Made by a program: the position numbers and the translations under genes
DNA from: Clostridium swellfunianum
Lineage (GTDB): Bacteria > Bacillota > Clostridia > Clostridiales > Clostridiaceae
Direction of reading: 5' to 3'
DNA length: 64,000 bases
Assembly (NCBI RefSeq): GCF_023656515.1
Contig: NZ_JAMOFV010000006.1
Span: 1,525,354-1,589,353, forward strand
The notes under the pieces: generated by a model
Databases searched by the model: none
What the model saw: the letters and a program-made list of their open reading frames with translations, nothing else
What the model was told of the DNA's origin: nothing
Shown here: positions 44,507 through 52,858 of the stretch, piece after piece
Layout of the letters: each line of letters begins with the position of its first letter
Position numbering within the stretch: position 1 is the first letter of the stretch

Positions 44507-45412
44507 ATGGATTTTGAACATTTAAAATATGTAATTGAGATTGTAGAAACAGGTAGCATATCCAGAGCTGCTGCAAACTTATTTATTTCACAGCCTAATT
44601 TAAGCACCCAAATAAATGAGTTAGAAAATAGATTGGGCAAGAAAATATTTGAGAGGACTAATAAAGGGGTTATTCTAACAACCTTTGGTGTTGAGGTCTA
44701 CCACCATGCCAAAAGTATAGTGAGTCAGTTTCAAATAATCGAAGGTATATTAACCAAAAACTCAAATGAAAATAAAATTAAAATTGCTACTGTTGGATGT
44801 GAAGTTATAAATTCAGAATTTTTAGAGCTGTGCAGAAGGTTTAATGCCAGCAACTATGAGTTTGAGCTATACCAATGTAGTGCGGAGGAATCCATAAGAA
44901 AGCTTATAAACAGAGATGTAGACCTAGCCATTATACTTTACAGCCAGTTTCAGTATATGAAGCTTGATAGATTTTTGGCAAGCGAAAGGCTGGAGATGAA
45001 GGACTTGTTTAAAGGAGAGATGAAGGCACACATAAGCTCCAAATGGCCCCTAAGCTCCAAGAGAAGCGTTTCAGAAGAGGAGTTGAACCGCTTGCTTCAT
45101 GTTAAGAAGGCAAATTTATTTATGGGAATGTTTAGCTTTGATTATGAATTAAATAATCTAGGAATCAGCAAGGATATTAAAGCTATTATAACCCATGAGA
45201 ATAAGATATACCAGGAGGCCTTAGAAATGTTACCTTCCTTTGGCATAACCGTTGATTGGAATTGTCCTAAGGAAATGAATTCTCACTTAAAAAGAATACC
45301 AATTAATGATAAACAAATAATCATCAAGTGTGCTGCGATAAAAAGACAGAATGAGCTCTTAAAAGAAGAGCTAACATATTTATTGGACAGGTTAAAGTTA
45401 TATGATAACTAA
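44507..45412 (+). CDS. LysR-family transcriptional regulator
   Basis: 301 aa. The winged helix-turn-helix is at the N-terminus (LKYVIEIVETGSISRAAANL and ISQPNLSTQINELENRLG). The substrate-binding domain follows from about 92. The start is placed at ATG 44507, ten bases after GAGG, although an ATG 9 bases upstream is also possible. It is 36 nt upstream of the exported flavodoxin-fold lipoprotein gene in the same direction, so it may be cotranscribed with and control it. Confidence 0.92.
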   Translation: MDFEHLKYVIEIVETGSISRAAANLFISQPNLSTQINELENRLGKKIFERTNKGVILTTFGVEVYHHAKSIVSQFQIIEGILTKNSNENKIKIATVGCEVINSEFLELCRRFNASNYEFELYQCSAEESIRKLINRDVDLAIILYSQFQYMKLDRFLASERLEMKDLFKGEMKAHISSKWPLSSKRSVSEEELNRLLHVKKANLFMGMFSFDYELNNLGISKDIKAIITHENKIYQEALEMLPSFGITVDWNCPKEMNSHLKRIPINDKQIIIKCAAIKRQNELLKEELTYLLDRLKLYDN

Positions 45413-45447
45413 GAGCAAGAACAAAAATTAAATTCTGGAGGAAAATT

Positions 45448-46311
45448 ATGAACAAAAGGATTTTAGGTTTAATAATAGCAGCTGTTGTGGGTGTTACAAT
45501 GGTTGGTTGTAATGCAACTAAGCAGGCAAGCACGCCTCAAACAAGTGCTCCACAAGAAAAAGCGGAGGCAAAGTCTTCAGCCTCTGTTGTAGATGCAAGT
45601 ACCTCAGCGTCAGTTGTACCAGAGAAGCTTGTTAAAGAGTATAAGCCTTCAGGCTTCACCTCATCAAATAAGAAAAAAGCTTTATTTGTTGTAGGAGACC
45701 CAAGAAAAAATAGTGTTCACTATGATTTAGTTTACTCCGCTATGAAACACTTTGAAGAAAAAGGTGTAGAGGTTGAGTTAAGAGATCTTTATAATATAAA
45801 GTTCAATCCAGTAATTCAAGCAGAAGAATTTTACTATGCAAAGGATGGAAAGGGTGAGCCTACTCCAGAAATAAAAAAGGAGCAGGAGTTTGTAAAAAAA
45901 GCTGATTACATAGTATTCTGCTACCCAAACTGGCATGATACACCAAACGCTATAGTAAAGGGCTATATGGAAAAGGTTTTTGCAAAGAAGTTTGCTTATC
46001 AGGATAGTGATAAGGGCTTAAAGGGTCTGCTTACAGGAAAATCAATCTATACTATAATGAATGCTGGATTCCTAGGCGGAGGAAGAGGCTACATAGGTGA
46101 TGGTGTTGGTATAGACAACGCTGCCTGGGAAAAATATATGAATGCCTTCAAGGTTATGGATGATGATACAGCAAGCTTTTGGGGAGTAGAAAACAAAGGA
46201 AGATTCGTAAACGACAGAACTCCAAAGAACAACTCTGAAAAGTATGAACAGGAAATAAATCAGTTACGAGATGCTCTAAAAGCAAATTTAGATAAGACCT
46301 TTTTTAAATAG
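45448..46311 (+). CDS. Exported lipoprotein with flavodoxin_2 / NAD(P)H quinone reductase fold
   Basis: 287 aa. The lipobox TMVGC (Cys21) is followed by a Ser/Ala/Gln-rich linker to about residue 65. A complete NQO1/MdaB-like flavodoxin fold then follows: ALFVVGDPRKNSVHYDLVY at the FMN phosphate loop, ADYIVFCYPNWHDTPNAIVK for the second loop and NAGFLGGGRGYIGD for the third. Members of this family are normally cytosolic and use NAD(P)H, so an outer-face location is unusual and implies another electron donor. AGGAAAATT precedes the ATG. Confidence 0.85.
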   Translation: MNKRILGLIIAAVVGVTMVGCNATKQASTPQTSAPQEKAEAKSSASVVDASTSASVVPEKLVKEYKPSGFTSSNKKKALFVVGDPRKNSVHYDLVYSAMKHFEEKGVEVELRDLYNIKFNPVIQAEEFYYAKDGKGEPTPEIKKEQEFVKKADYIVFCYPNWHDTPNAIVKGYMEKVFAKKFAYQDSDKGLKGLLTGKSIYTIMNAGFLGGGRGYIGDGVGIDNAAWEKYMNAFKVMDDDTASFWGVENKGRFVNDRTPKNNSEKYEQEINQLRDALKANLDKTFFK

Positions 46312-46322
46312 TTAGCATATAT

Positions 46323-46357
46323 AAAACAGCTGTCTTAATAGTATAGACAGCTGTTTT
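46323..46357 (+). terminator. Intrinsic terminator
   Basis: AAAACAGCTGTC pairs with GACAGCTGTTTT after the lipoprotein gene. Confidence 0.8.
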
Positions 46358-46479
46358 AATTATTTCATTTATGAACTGAGGGTTGTTCCTGCCCCCTTTG
46401 AGAGTATTATTTAAGCTCTGGGCTTCACAGCATTACTTGAAGTTACAAATCCAATACCATTGGATTATTATCCTAAACC

Positions 46480-46674
46480 TCAGCCGCCTGAACTACTGCA
46501 GGTGTTAGTTCTTCTTTTATGATGATGCTTTCTGCTCCTGCCATCACCATTATTAAATAAATTAAATCCTGTATCTTTTCCAAATCCCATAACAAAAACG
46601 AGAATAAGTATAACAAAGATAATATCCTTAGAGTTATTATCTTTTCCACCTGTAAATGCATTTAAAATATCCAT
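46480..46674 (-). CDS. Small single-helix membrane protein
   Basis: 64 aa. One membrane helix (IIFVILILVFVMGFG, about 18-32) has a Gly/Lys/Asp N-terminus and a very basic, His-rich tail ending CSSSGG. The strong Shine-Dalgarno TTGGAGG directly before the ATG supports this frame over the overlapping frame. Its helix resembles the YjcZ-like small proteins of spore formers. Function unknown. Confidence 0.7.
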   Translation of the reverse strand: MDILNAFTGGKDNNSKDIIFVILILVFVMGFGKDTGFNLFNNGDGRSRKHHHKRRTNTCSSSGG

Positions 46675-46786
46675 GTATCTCCCTCCAACTTGTAAACCTT
46701 CGTTATATTGAGATTTACAATTATATATTCTTATATCGTAATATCATAATATAAGAATGCTAGAGTAAGTGTGCATAAAATATTTA

Positions 46787-47737
46787 TTATTTTAGCTTCA
46801 GCGGATAATATAAATCCAAGGTGAATTTTTCAGGGCCCCAGGAGCTGTCATCAACTATAAGATTTTCTTCAAGACATTGATGACCTCCATAGCAGTACTG
46901 ACTTTGCTCTACCCAATTGTGAAGTCTGTCCCATGCTTTAGGAATATCATCACCATTTCCTGAAGTATTAGCTACAGCATAAAGTCCGCCTTCAAAGGTT
47001 TTAAAATTTATAACGTCAGTCTCAGAAGGAGCATTATCTCCTAAAGTAACCCATACCTCATAGCCATAAACAGGATTGCCTTGTGTAGGGCTTGGGTTAT
47101 TAAAGCCAAAATACCTTGTTGTAAATAAATCCTCCAGGCTGTTTTCCTTAACCCATTCTCTCATAACCTTCCAGGCATCCTGTTCAGGAGAAGTGCTTTC
47201 GGCGCGATAGTAAGCTACCTTCATAGGTCTTAATTTAATTATCCTTATATCTGAATCTGTAAGCTTATTTATATCATTATTCATACTAAAGTCCTCCATT
47301 TCAATTTCATGTTTAGTTTTTTTATTTTTAGAATTGCAAATGTCAATAAGGTTGGATTGCTGCAACAGCTTGACACCATCCATAGCGTTGTAGCCCTTCA
47401 TATTTAAAAGATTTAAGAATTCCTCCAGCATAAACTTCAAGCTCTCCATGCTCCCAATATCCTTTTCAAGAGAGTTTATCTTATGAGTGCAAATATTTAG
47501 AAGCACAGTCAAATCCTTGGAAGATACTATTTCTTTAACGTCCTTAACCGATAAATCAAGCTTTCTTAGGAATAAAATTTGTTCAAGCCTTAGCAGCGCC
47601 TTCTCATCGTAAAATCTGTACTGAGAATTATCCAGCCTTATGCTGCTTAAAAGTCCTATTTCTTCGTAATACCTTAAGGTTCTGCTTGTTACATTATATT
47701 GAATTGCTATATCGCCAATTTTCTGAAGTCCATTCAT
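46787..47737 (-). CDS. MerR-family regulator with GyrI-like effector domain
   Basis: 316 aa. The N-terminal MerR winged helix is KIGDIAIQYNVTSRTLRYYE, followed by a coiled coil (about 75-115). The C-terminal part (about 165-316) is a GyrI/SOUL-like effector-binding domain (IKLRPMKVAYYRAES to KFTLDLYYPLK), as in BmrR-like drug-sensing activators. It probably responds to a small organic compound. Its own promoter has a 19-bp spacer and a dyad, suggesting autoregulation. Confidence 0.9.
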   Translation of the reverse strand: MNGLQKIGDIAIQYNVTSRTLRYYEEIGLLSSIRLDNSQYRFYDEKALLRLEQILFLRKLDLSVKDVKEIVSSKDLTVLLNICTHKINSLEKDIGSMESLKFMLEEFLNLLNMKGYNAMDGVKLLQQSNLIDICNSKNKKTKHEIEMEDFSMNNDINKLTDSDIRIIKLRPMKVAYYRAESTSPEQDAWKVMREWVKENSLEDLFTTRYFGFNNPSPTQGNPVYGYEVWVTLGDNAPSETDVINFKTFEGGLYAVANTSGNGDDIPKAWDRLHNWVEQSQYCYGGHQCLEENLIVDDSSWGPEKFTLDLYYPLKLK

Positions 47738-47816
47738 AGGAGGCCTCCTGTCCTGTTCGTAAAATTATTATATTTAAATCATGTTTTTGTGTTTAGATTG
47801 CAATCTCTACAATTTA

Positions 47817-47847
47817 ATGTTATCACTTGACCTAACGTTAACGTCAA
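47817..47847 (-). promoter_or_regulatory. MerR-type autoregulated promoter
   Basis: On the minus strand TTGACG (47842-47847), a 19-bp spacer and TAACAT (47817-47822). The segment 47827-47847 is an imperfect palindrome with arms TTGAC and GTCAA, lying over the -35 and spacer as in MerR operators. Confidence 0.7.
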
Positions 47848-47951
47848 TAGTGTTTTGAAAAAACAAGCTCAAGTTATGGTATAATATTTACAGCAAAGCA
47901 TATATCTAACAATTGATGCCATCGTTTTACTTGATAATTAAGGGGGAAGCC

Positions 47952-48890
47952 ATGAAAAAAATTGACAGGCTATGGGGGATAATATCTGTAATAAAGGAAA
48001 ATAAAAAGATTACAGCTGGGGAGATAGCCGAAATATTCGAGGTTAGCGAGAGAACTATTTATCGGGATATTGATGTGCTAAGCCAATTGAAGGTTCCTAT
48101 TATCTCCTATGAAGGTTTTAATGGGGGCTATGAAATAGATGACAGTTTCTTTGTTCCGAGTATTGCCTTTAACGAAAATGAAATATTCTACCTTCTTGTA
48201 TGCTTGAAGCTTGGTCAGATAATAAAGGTGCCGAATATGAAAGGAGATTACGAATCTCTTAAGTATAAGGTTTTAAATATTCTTGAAGAAAAGAGCAAAA
48301 ATCACTATATGGAGATGCTTGATAGAATCATATTCAGCATTGATTATATTAATCTTGGTGAATGTAAGGTTGATATTAAGGATATAATTCTAAGAAGTTT
48401 CGATGAGTATAGGAATCTCATTATTGAGTATTATAGACCGAGGAATAATGAGACTGTGAAAACTAAAATTACACCCTACTGTCTGGAGTTTGAAAATGGA
48501 GGCTGGTATCTAGGTGCCTATTGTCATCTATCAGCAATGGACAGGTTTTTTAGATTAGACAGGATAAAATCCATTGAACTTAGTGAGGATAGCTATGAAA
48601 AGGCTTTTGCTCTTAGGTATTTCGATGAAGCTTATATGGAAAAAGCCAAGATTACTGTTGTAATGGAAATGGAAAAAAATCTGTTTGAGACAATGAAAAA
48701 TGATAAAATCTTTTTAAATGCAGACACGCTAGAATATGCTGATATGGTGAAAGTAAAATTTAGTACGGATAAAATAAATACAGTAATGGAAATAGCCACG
48801 CGAAATTATCAAAAGGTAAAGATTATTGAGCCTCAGGTTTTAATCGATAACATAAAAAAAATGTGCATAGGCTTACTGGAAAAATATTAA
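47952..48890 (+). CDS. WYL-domain HTH transcriptional regulator (YafY-like)
   Basis: 312 aa. An N-terminal HTH_11 (ITAGEIAEIFEVSERTIYRD) is followed by a WYL domain (about 135-225), recognisable from LIIEYYRPRNNETVKTKITP and ENGGWYLGAYCH, and a WCX-like C-terminal region. WYL domains bind nucleic acid or nucleotide ligands. AGGGGGAAG precedes the ATG at 47952; the upstream open frame lacks one. A terminator starts at its stop codon. Confidence 0.92.
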   Translation: MKKIDRLWGIISVIKENKKITAGEIAEIFEVSERTIYRDIDVLSQLKVPIISYEGFNGGYEIDDSFFVPSIAFNENEIFYLLVCLKLGQIIKVPNMKGDYESLKYKVLNILEEKSKNHYMEMLDRIIFSIDYINLGECKVDIKDIILRSFDEYRNLIIEYYRPRNNETVKTKITPYCLEFENGGWYLGAYCHLSAMDRFFRLDRIKSIELSEDSYEKAFALRYFDEAYMEKAKITVVMEMEKNLFETMKNDKIFLNADTLEYADMVKVKFSTDKINTVMEIATRNYQKVKIIEPQVLIDNIKKMCIGLLEKY

Positions 48891-48923
48891 CAACACTGAC
48901 AAGCATGTGTCAGTGTTGTTTTC
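48889..48923 (+). terminator. Intrinsic terminator
   Basis: A 13-bp stem (48889-48901 with 48908-48920) and T-run begin at the stop codon of the WYL regulator. Confidence 0.85.
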
Positions 48924-48961
48924 TTATAATAAAGTTACCAAGGAATAGGAGGATTATAATT

Positions 48962-49867
48962 ATGAAATGTTTTTATCATGATGATCCAGATGGATTCTGT
49001 GCAGCATACTGGGTAGCCTCAAGTGTGGCAGTAAATGATAGCTATAAGGATGCTCCTGAATTTTATGAAATAAGCTACAGAGTAAAATTCCCATTAGATA
49101 TTATACGGGCAAAGGAACAGATTTACATTGTAGATTATTCCATAAGCCCAGAGGAAATGAGAGAGCTTTTAAAAATAACTGATAATGTAACCTGGATAGA
49201 TCATCATAAGACTGCAATTGAGAAGTATGAAAGTTTTGAGCATGACATACGGGGTCTAAGATATGACGGAATATCCGCATGCCTGCTTGCCTATTGCTAT
49301 GTAAAACACATGACTGCCAGTGGAGAGGGGAATATAAAACCCTTTGACAAATCCATGATTGATGATGCGCCCATGTTTACCAAGTTAATTTCTGATTCAG
49401 ATATACTTGCTTTTAAATATGGTGACGATACAAAGAATTTTTTCACTGCCTTCGGTGCTTATGATTTTAAACCGCAGTCGAAAAAGTGGACTTGCTTTAC
49501 TAAAGATAACAGCTTTGAACTGAAGATGATTGAAGAGGGAAAGCTACTGTCCCTCTATGAAAAGGCAGCAGCTAAGCACTATTTAAGACTGGGCTTTGAA
49601 ACTATACTTGAAGGACACAAATGCTTTGCTGTGAATTATGGCTACAGTGGAATTGATTTCTTTGACAGCCTGCCTGAAGGACTATATGACATATTCATTT
49701 CCTTCGCTTTTGATGGCTTTCAGCATGTTGTGAGCCTGTACTCAAGGACGGTTGATGTATCATGCATTGCGACTAAGTATGGAGGCGGAGGACATAAAAT
49801 GGCTGCTGGGTTTCAGTGCGAGAAACTTCCATTTATAAGAGTTGAAAAAGGAAGGGAGCGTAACTAG
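48962..49867 (+). CDS. DHH-family phosphoesterase
   Basis: 301 aa. HDDPDGFCAAYW is motif I, DYSISPEEM and WIDHHKTAIE (the DHH motif) follow, and the C-terminus has the DHHA1-like GGGGHKMAAGFQ. Such enzymes cleave phosphodiesters with manganese; relatives degrade nanoRNA or cyclic dinucleotides, but this branch is not clearly NrnA or GdpP. No membrane or sensory domain is present. AGGAGG precedes the ATG at 48962. The end of the gene overlaps a dispersed hairpin repeat. Confidence 0.85.
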   Translation: MKCFYHDDPDGFCAAYWVASSVAVNDSYKDAPEFYEISYRVKFPLDIIRAKEQIYIVDYSISPEEMRELLKITDNVTWIDHHKTAIEKYESFEHDIRGLRYDGISACLLAYCYVKHMTASGEGNIKPFDKSMIDDAPMFTKLISDSDILAFKYGDDTKNFFTAFGAYDFKPQSKKWTCFTKDNSFELKMIEEGKLLSLYEKAAAKHYLRLGFETILEGHKCFAVNYGYSGIDFFDSLPEGLYDIFISFAFDGFQHVVSLYSRTVDVSCIATKYGGGGHKMAAGFQCEKLPFIRVEKGRERN

Positions 49868-49898
49868 ATTTGTGTAAATCAAGTCTAGTTACGTTCCC
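49854..49898 (+). repeat. Dispersed hairpin repeat, GGGAGCG type, copy 2
   Basis: A 45-nt hairpin bounded by GGGAGCG and CGTTCCC overlaps the last codons of the DHH gene and is followed by CGCAGCACCTTCTTTAAATC, the 3' half of a different repeat found whole at 61457. Confidence 0.7.
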
Positions 49899-49922
49899 CG
49901 CAGCACCTTCTTTAAATCATTT

Positions 49923-50915
49923 TTATTTTGATTTTACATACACAATATTCTTATTATCAATTTTTTCTATTGAAAGAGCTTTAAGACTATCTTCATTTAC
50001 AATAATCTGTGTTTCCTCAGGTCTAGAAATAGGCATTTTGGAAATATCCTCACCTTTTAAAACCTTGACAGCCATCTCTCCGGTTTTATAGCCTAATTTA
50101 TAGTAGTCTATTCCCTGAGTGGCTAAGGCACCAGCTTCTACAGAGCCGCTTTCTGAGGCTATTACTGGAATCTTTTTTTCTAAGGTTTTTTGAACTATGA
50201 TTGGCATAGCAGAAACTACTAAATTGTCAGTTGGAACATATAGCACATCAATTTTCCCTAGTAAGCTGCTTATAGCTTCATTAACTTCATTTGTGCTTGT
50301 AACTCCAACAGGAACAACCTCATAATTGTTCTTTTGAGCATACTCCTTTAGTTGATTGACTTGAACCTCGGAATTAATCTCGCTGGTATTATATAAAACT
50401 CCAATCCTTTTAGCTTTAGGAACGAACATTTTAATTAAATCCAATTGTTTATCTGCTGGCAAATAGTCAGAGGTTCCAGATACATTAGTTTCAGGTTTTT
50501 CTAAGGCTTTAACAATACCTGCAGCAACAGGGTCAGTTACTGCACTTATCATTACTGGGATTTTTTTAGTGGCGTTGTAGGCTCCCTGTGCGGAAGGCGT
50601 TGCAATTGCAAAAATTAAGTCCTTCTTTTTGGAAGCAAATTGTTTTGCTATAGTTTGTGCTGTAGACATATCACCTTGTGCATTTTGATAATCCACATCT
50701 AAATTTACACCTTGCTTATAACCATTATCCTCTAGTGCCTTTATAAATCCCTTTCTGTTATCATCTAAAGCAGCAAATTCTACAATTTGACTTATTCCAA
50801 TCTTAACTTTATCCTTTGTGCCATTTGCCTCTGTTGCTTTACCACACCCTGTCAATAGTGCAGCTCCTACCATTAATGTAACAGCTAATTTTTGAGTCAA
50901 TTTAATTTTTGTCAT
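49923..50915 (-). CDS. TrpX-like ABC transporter substrate-binding lipoprotein
   Basis: 330 aa. The lipobox ALLTGC puts Cys24 as anchor. The mature part is the ABC_sub_bind (TrpX) fold with VKIGISQIVEFAALDDNRKG and SAVTDPVAAGIV. Relatives carry aromatic amino acids or similar compounds together with a permease and an ATPase, but neither follows here; the next genes are convergent or unrelated. A leader of about 350 nt carries a short Phe-rich reading frame, alternative hairpins and two terminators, indicating regulation by attenuation. AGGGGGC precedes the ATG. Confidence 0.88.
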   Translation of the reverse strand: MTKIKLTQKLAVTLMVGAALLTGCGKATEANGTKDKVKIGISQIVEFAALDDNRKGFIKALEDNGYKQGVNLDVDYQNAQGDMSTAQTIAKQFASKKKDLIFAIATPSAQGAYNATKKIPVMISAVTDPVAAGIVKALEKPETNVSGTSDYLPADKQLDLIKMFVPKAKRIGVLYNTSEINSEVQVNQLKEYAQKNNYEVVPVGVTSTNEVNEAISSLLGKIDVLYVPTDNLVVSAMPIIVQKTLEKKIPVIASESGSVEAGALATQGIDYYKLGYKTGEMAVKVLKGEDISKMPISRPEETQIIVNEDSLKALSIEKIDNKNIVYVKSK

Positions 50916-50988
50916 TTTTAATAGCCCCCTTGCAAAAATTTTTAAATCATGTAATACAAAAGTTCTAATACATTAATGCATTACATAT

Positions 50989-51018
50989 AAAAAAGCCACA
51001 TAAATTTCTCTATGCGGC
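50989..51018 (-). terminator. Leader terminator T2
   Basis: TATGCGGC (51011-51018) and GCCACATA (50995-51002) pair with one G-T, followed by six T on the minus strand. Nearest to the TrpX-like gene. Confidence 0.75.
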
Positions 51019-51057
51019 AAAAAAACGATAAAGCCACATAGCTAATCTATGTGGCTT
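51019..51057 (-). terminator. Leader terminator T1
   Basis: An 11-bp stem (51031-51041 with 51047-51057) is followed on the minus strand by TTTATCG and seven T. It is nearly a copy of T2. Confidence 0.7.
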
Positions 51058-51093
51058 CTATATAGTTACAATGAATAACTTTACAAACAAATC

Positions 51094-51188
51094 AGCCAAC
51101 ATAGATACAAATCCTTAAAGATTCATTACTCTTAGGATTTGTATCTATGCTCTATATAACATAAGTACAAATCCTATCTAAATTGGCT
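51094..51188 (-). promoter_or_regulatory. Attenuator with mutually exclusive hairpins
   Basis: Stem B is 15 bp (51134-51148 with 51101-51115). Stem A is 10 bp (51166-51175 with 51134-51143) and uses the same middle strand, so only one can form. AGCCAA/TTGGCT (51094-51099 with 51183-51188) can close the whole. The 5' strands lie inside or at the end of the leader reading frame, so ribosome position could choose between them. Confidence 0.7.
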
Positions 51189-51230
51189 ATTAAAAAAGAA
51201 TTGTACTTGATTGTTTAATAATGTTCTCAT
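51174..51230 (-). CDS. Leader peptide, Phe-rich
   Basis: 18 codons, MRTLLNNQVQFFFNSQFR, starting at ATG 51230 with AAAAGGAG about 10 nt upstream and ending in TAG at 51174. Four of 18 residues are Phe, three in a row. The stop codon overlaps the 5' strand of stem A, and the codons after FFF overlap the AGCCAA closing strand. This geometry fits ribosome-mediated attenuation of the TrpX-like gene. No family exists for such peptides; support is from ribosome binding site, position and structure only. Confidence 0.65.
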   Translation of the reverse strand: MRTLLNNQVQFFFNSQFR

Positions 51231-51268
51231 TGCAAATATCTCCTTTTAGTTAAGTTTCATTATTTGAA

Positions 51269-51297
51269 ATATTACCATGATAAAGTCAAAAAGTCAA
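51269..51297 (-). promoter_or_regulatory. SigA promoter of the attenuator leader
   Basis: On the minus strand TTGACT (51292-51297), a 17-bp spacer and TAATAT (51269-51274) place the start near 51262, about 30 nt before the leader peptide ATG. Confidence 0.7.
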
Positions 51298-51476
51298 TAT
51301 GAATTTTCTAAATATTGATAACTACTAAAATTTGTTTCATGGACTTCCAAAAGGGTATTTAGACGGCATTTCATTAGGCTTTAAAGCTATTAAACTGCAT
51401 GATTGCTGCTAATCAAATATCTAAGCAATGTAGGAGAAGAGACGGGTATATTGAATAGGTGGCAGGTACATCAGAT
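51298..51476. other. Intergenic region without visible gene
   Basis: About 180 bp between the leader promoter and the terminator of the hydrolase operon. Short broken frames only; I see no motif. Confidence 0.5.
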
Positions 51477-51523
51477 AATATAAAAGCCGAGGCTGAATTT
51501 TAGTAAGCCTCGGCTTTTATATT
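51477..51523 (-). terminator. Intrinsic terminator of the TetR-hydrolase operon
   Basis: An 18-bp perfect stem (51477-51494 with 51506-51523) overlaps the hydrolase stop codon. Confidence 0.85.
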
Positions 51524-52847
51524 ATTGAACTACTTCTCTTGGTATTTCAACTTTACTGGATTTTAAATAATGATTAAAGAACTTAAGTAAATCTTCATTT
51601 AGCTTTTCAAGAGCGTACCTTGAATCCACAGGTCCTAATCCCCCTAGCATTTTTGATAAAAATGGAGATACAATTGCCAGGTCTGTAAAATTCATATGAC
51701 CTGAGCCCTTAACAACCACTTGGTAGGAATCCAGGGCATTCTTGGCTGCAACCATGTTTGGATAGCTCTCTTTTTCTGCAAGAGCATCCTTGTAATGTTC
51801 TTCATTATAGAAGTTCATAATTGGCTTTGGATATGGTACATTTGAGACAACATCCTTACCATTTTCGAAACCTATTATTTCTCCAAGCATGGTACCGTCA
51901 ATTACAGCAACGGCATCTATATCTTTATCCGTCCTTCCAATCTGAGCTGCTGTTGCCCCTCCTAGTGAATGTCCCATAAGCCCTATATGGTCTAAATCCA
52001 TACTCTTGTACAGCCCATCAGCATTATTAGAGGCAGCGGTTTTTCGTATATAGTCCAAGACAAAGGCCATATCGCCTGTTCTTAGCTTCATCCACTCCTG
52101 CTGCAGTTTATAGGTTTCCCCTGCACTAATATCTCCATTAGTAGCAGCCATAGCACTATTTATAAAATCCATATTAGCTATAATAGTCTTTCCATCCTCC
52201 TGCTTTGTCATAAAAGCATGGTAGGGATGATCAATGCTGCAAACAATATAGCCATTGCTTGCCAGTTCCTCATATGTAGAGTAATTACTCATACGATATC
52301 CGAAGGCTCCATGTGAAAAAATAACCAAAGGAAACTTGCTTTTTGCTGCAGTATCCCCACTAGCTTCTTTATTTACAGGATACCAGTATTGAATAGTAAC
52401 CTTCCTCTTATCGTCTTTTTCTGTAAAGTACTCTTGTCTTGATTCATCAGTTATTGTATAGCTTTTAGTACCAACGGAATATTCACCTGTAGTTTTAATT
52501 GGACTATATTGAGGAAATATAAGCGTAGGAACTAATGCCATGATTATAAGTACTATCCTGTTTAAACCAGCTAATATTACCTTTGACTTCTTTGGAACAG
52601 CGTTTTGTTTATTGGAAGCAAGAACTAATATGCCCAAAACAGCTTGAATCACAAGAATCGTCCCAAGCATATACCATTGAAAACCCCAATCTATAACCGG
52701 AGTAATTGCCATCAAAAGGAATATTGCAAATAAACCAATTCTTATAATAGACTTTTCCCTTTTTAAATTTGAGTTTTTAGTAAAACTCAACACCATAAAG
52801 ACAATTTCAACAATAATTAGAATTCCTAAAATAATACTCCCCAACAT
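51522..52847 (-). CDS. Membrane-anchored alpha/beta hydrolase
   Basis: About 441 aa. Four membrane helices at the N-terminus (about 1-20, 32-50, 56-76, 92-112) precede an alpha/beta hydrolase domain related to dienelactone hydrolase/platelet-activating-factor acetylhydrolase. The nucleophile Ser is in GHSLGGATAAQ, and the catalytic His is probably in GSGHMNFTD. The catalytic domain faces whichever side follows the even number of helices. GGGGG precedes the ATG at 52847. The upstream TetR gene ends in an overlap with this gene's first possible ATG, so they form one operon. Confidence 0.85.
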   Translation of the reverse strand: MLGSIILGILIIVEIVFMVLSFTKNSNLKREKSIIRIGLFAIFLLMAITPVIDWGFQWYMLGTILVIQAVLGILVLASNKQNAVPKKSKVILAGLNRIVLIIMALVPTLIFPQYSPIKTTGEYSVGTKSYTITDESRQEYFTEKDDKRKVTIQYWYPVNKEASGDTAAKSKFPLVIFSHGAFGYRMSNYSTYEELASNGYIVCSIDHPYHAFMTKQEDGKTIIANMDFINSAMAATNGDISAGETYKLQQEWMKLRTGDMAFVLDYIRKTAASNNADGLYKSMDLDHIGLMGHSLGGATAAQIGRTDKDIDAVAVIDGTMLGEIIGFENGKDVVSNVPYPKPIMNFYNEEHYKDALAEKESYPNMVAAKNALDSYQVVVKGSGHMNFTDLAIVSPFLSKMLGGLGPVDSRYALEKLNEDLLKFFNHYLKSSKVEIPREVVQ

Positions 52848-52858
52848 GTTTACCCCCA

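Noticed and set aside
46473-46661. Overlapping frame with LxxxxLSLLYLFSF-type hydrophobic content
   Set aside because: The other frame (46480-46674) has the GGAGG-preceded ATG and the coherent membrane helix; this one is its shadow.
50989-51260. A T-box or SAM-type riboswitch in the TrpX-like leader
   Set aside because: No AGGGTGGNACCGCG-like sequence, no stem I pattern and no known aptamer core; the leader-peptide model explains the structure better.
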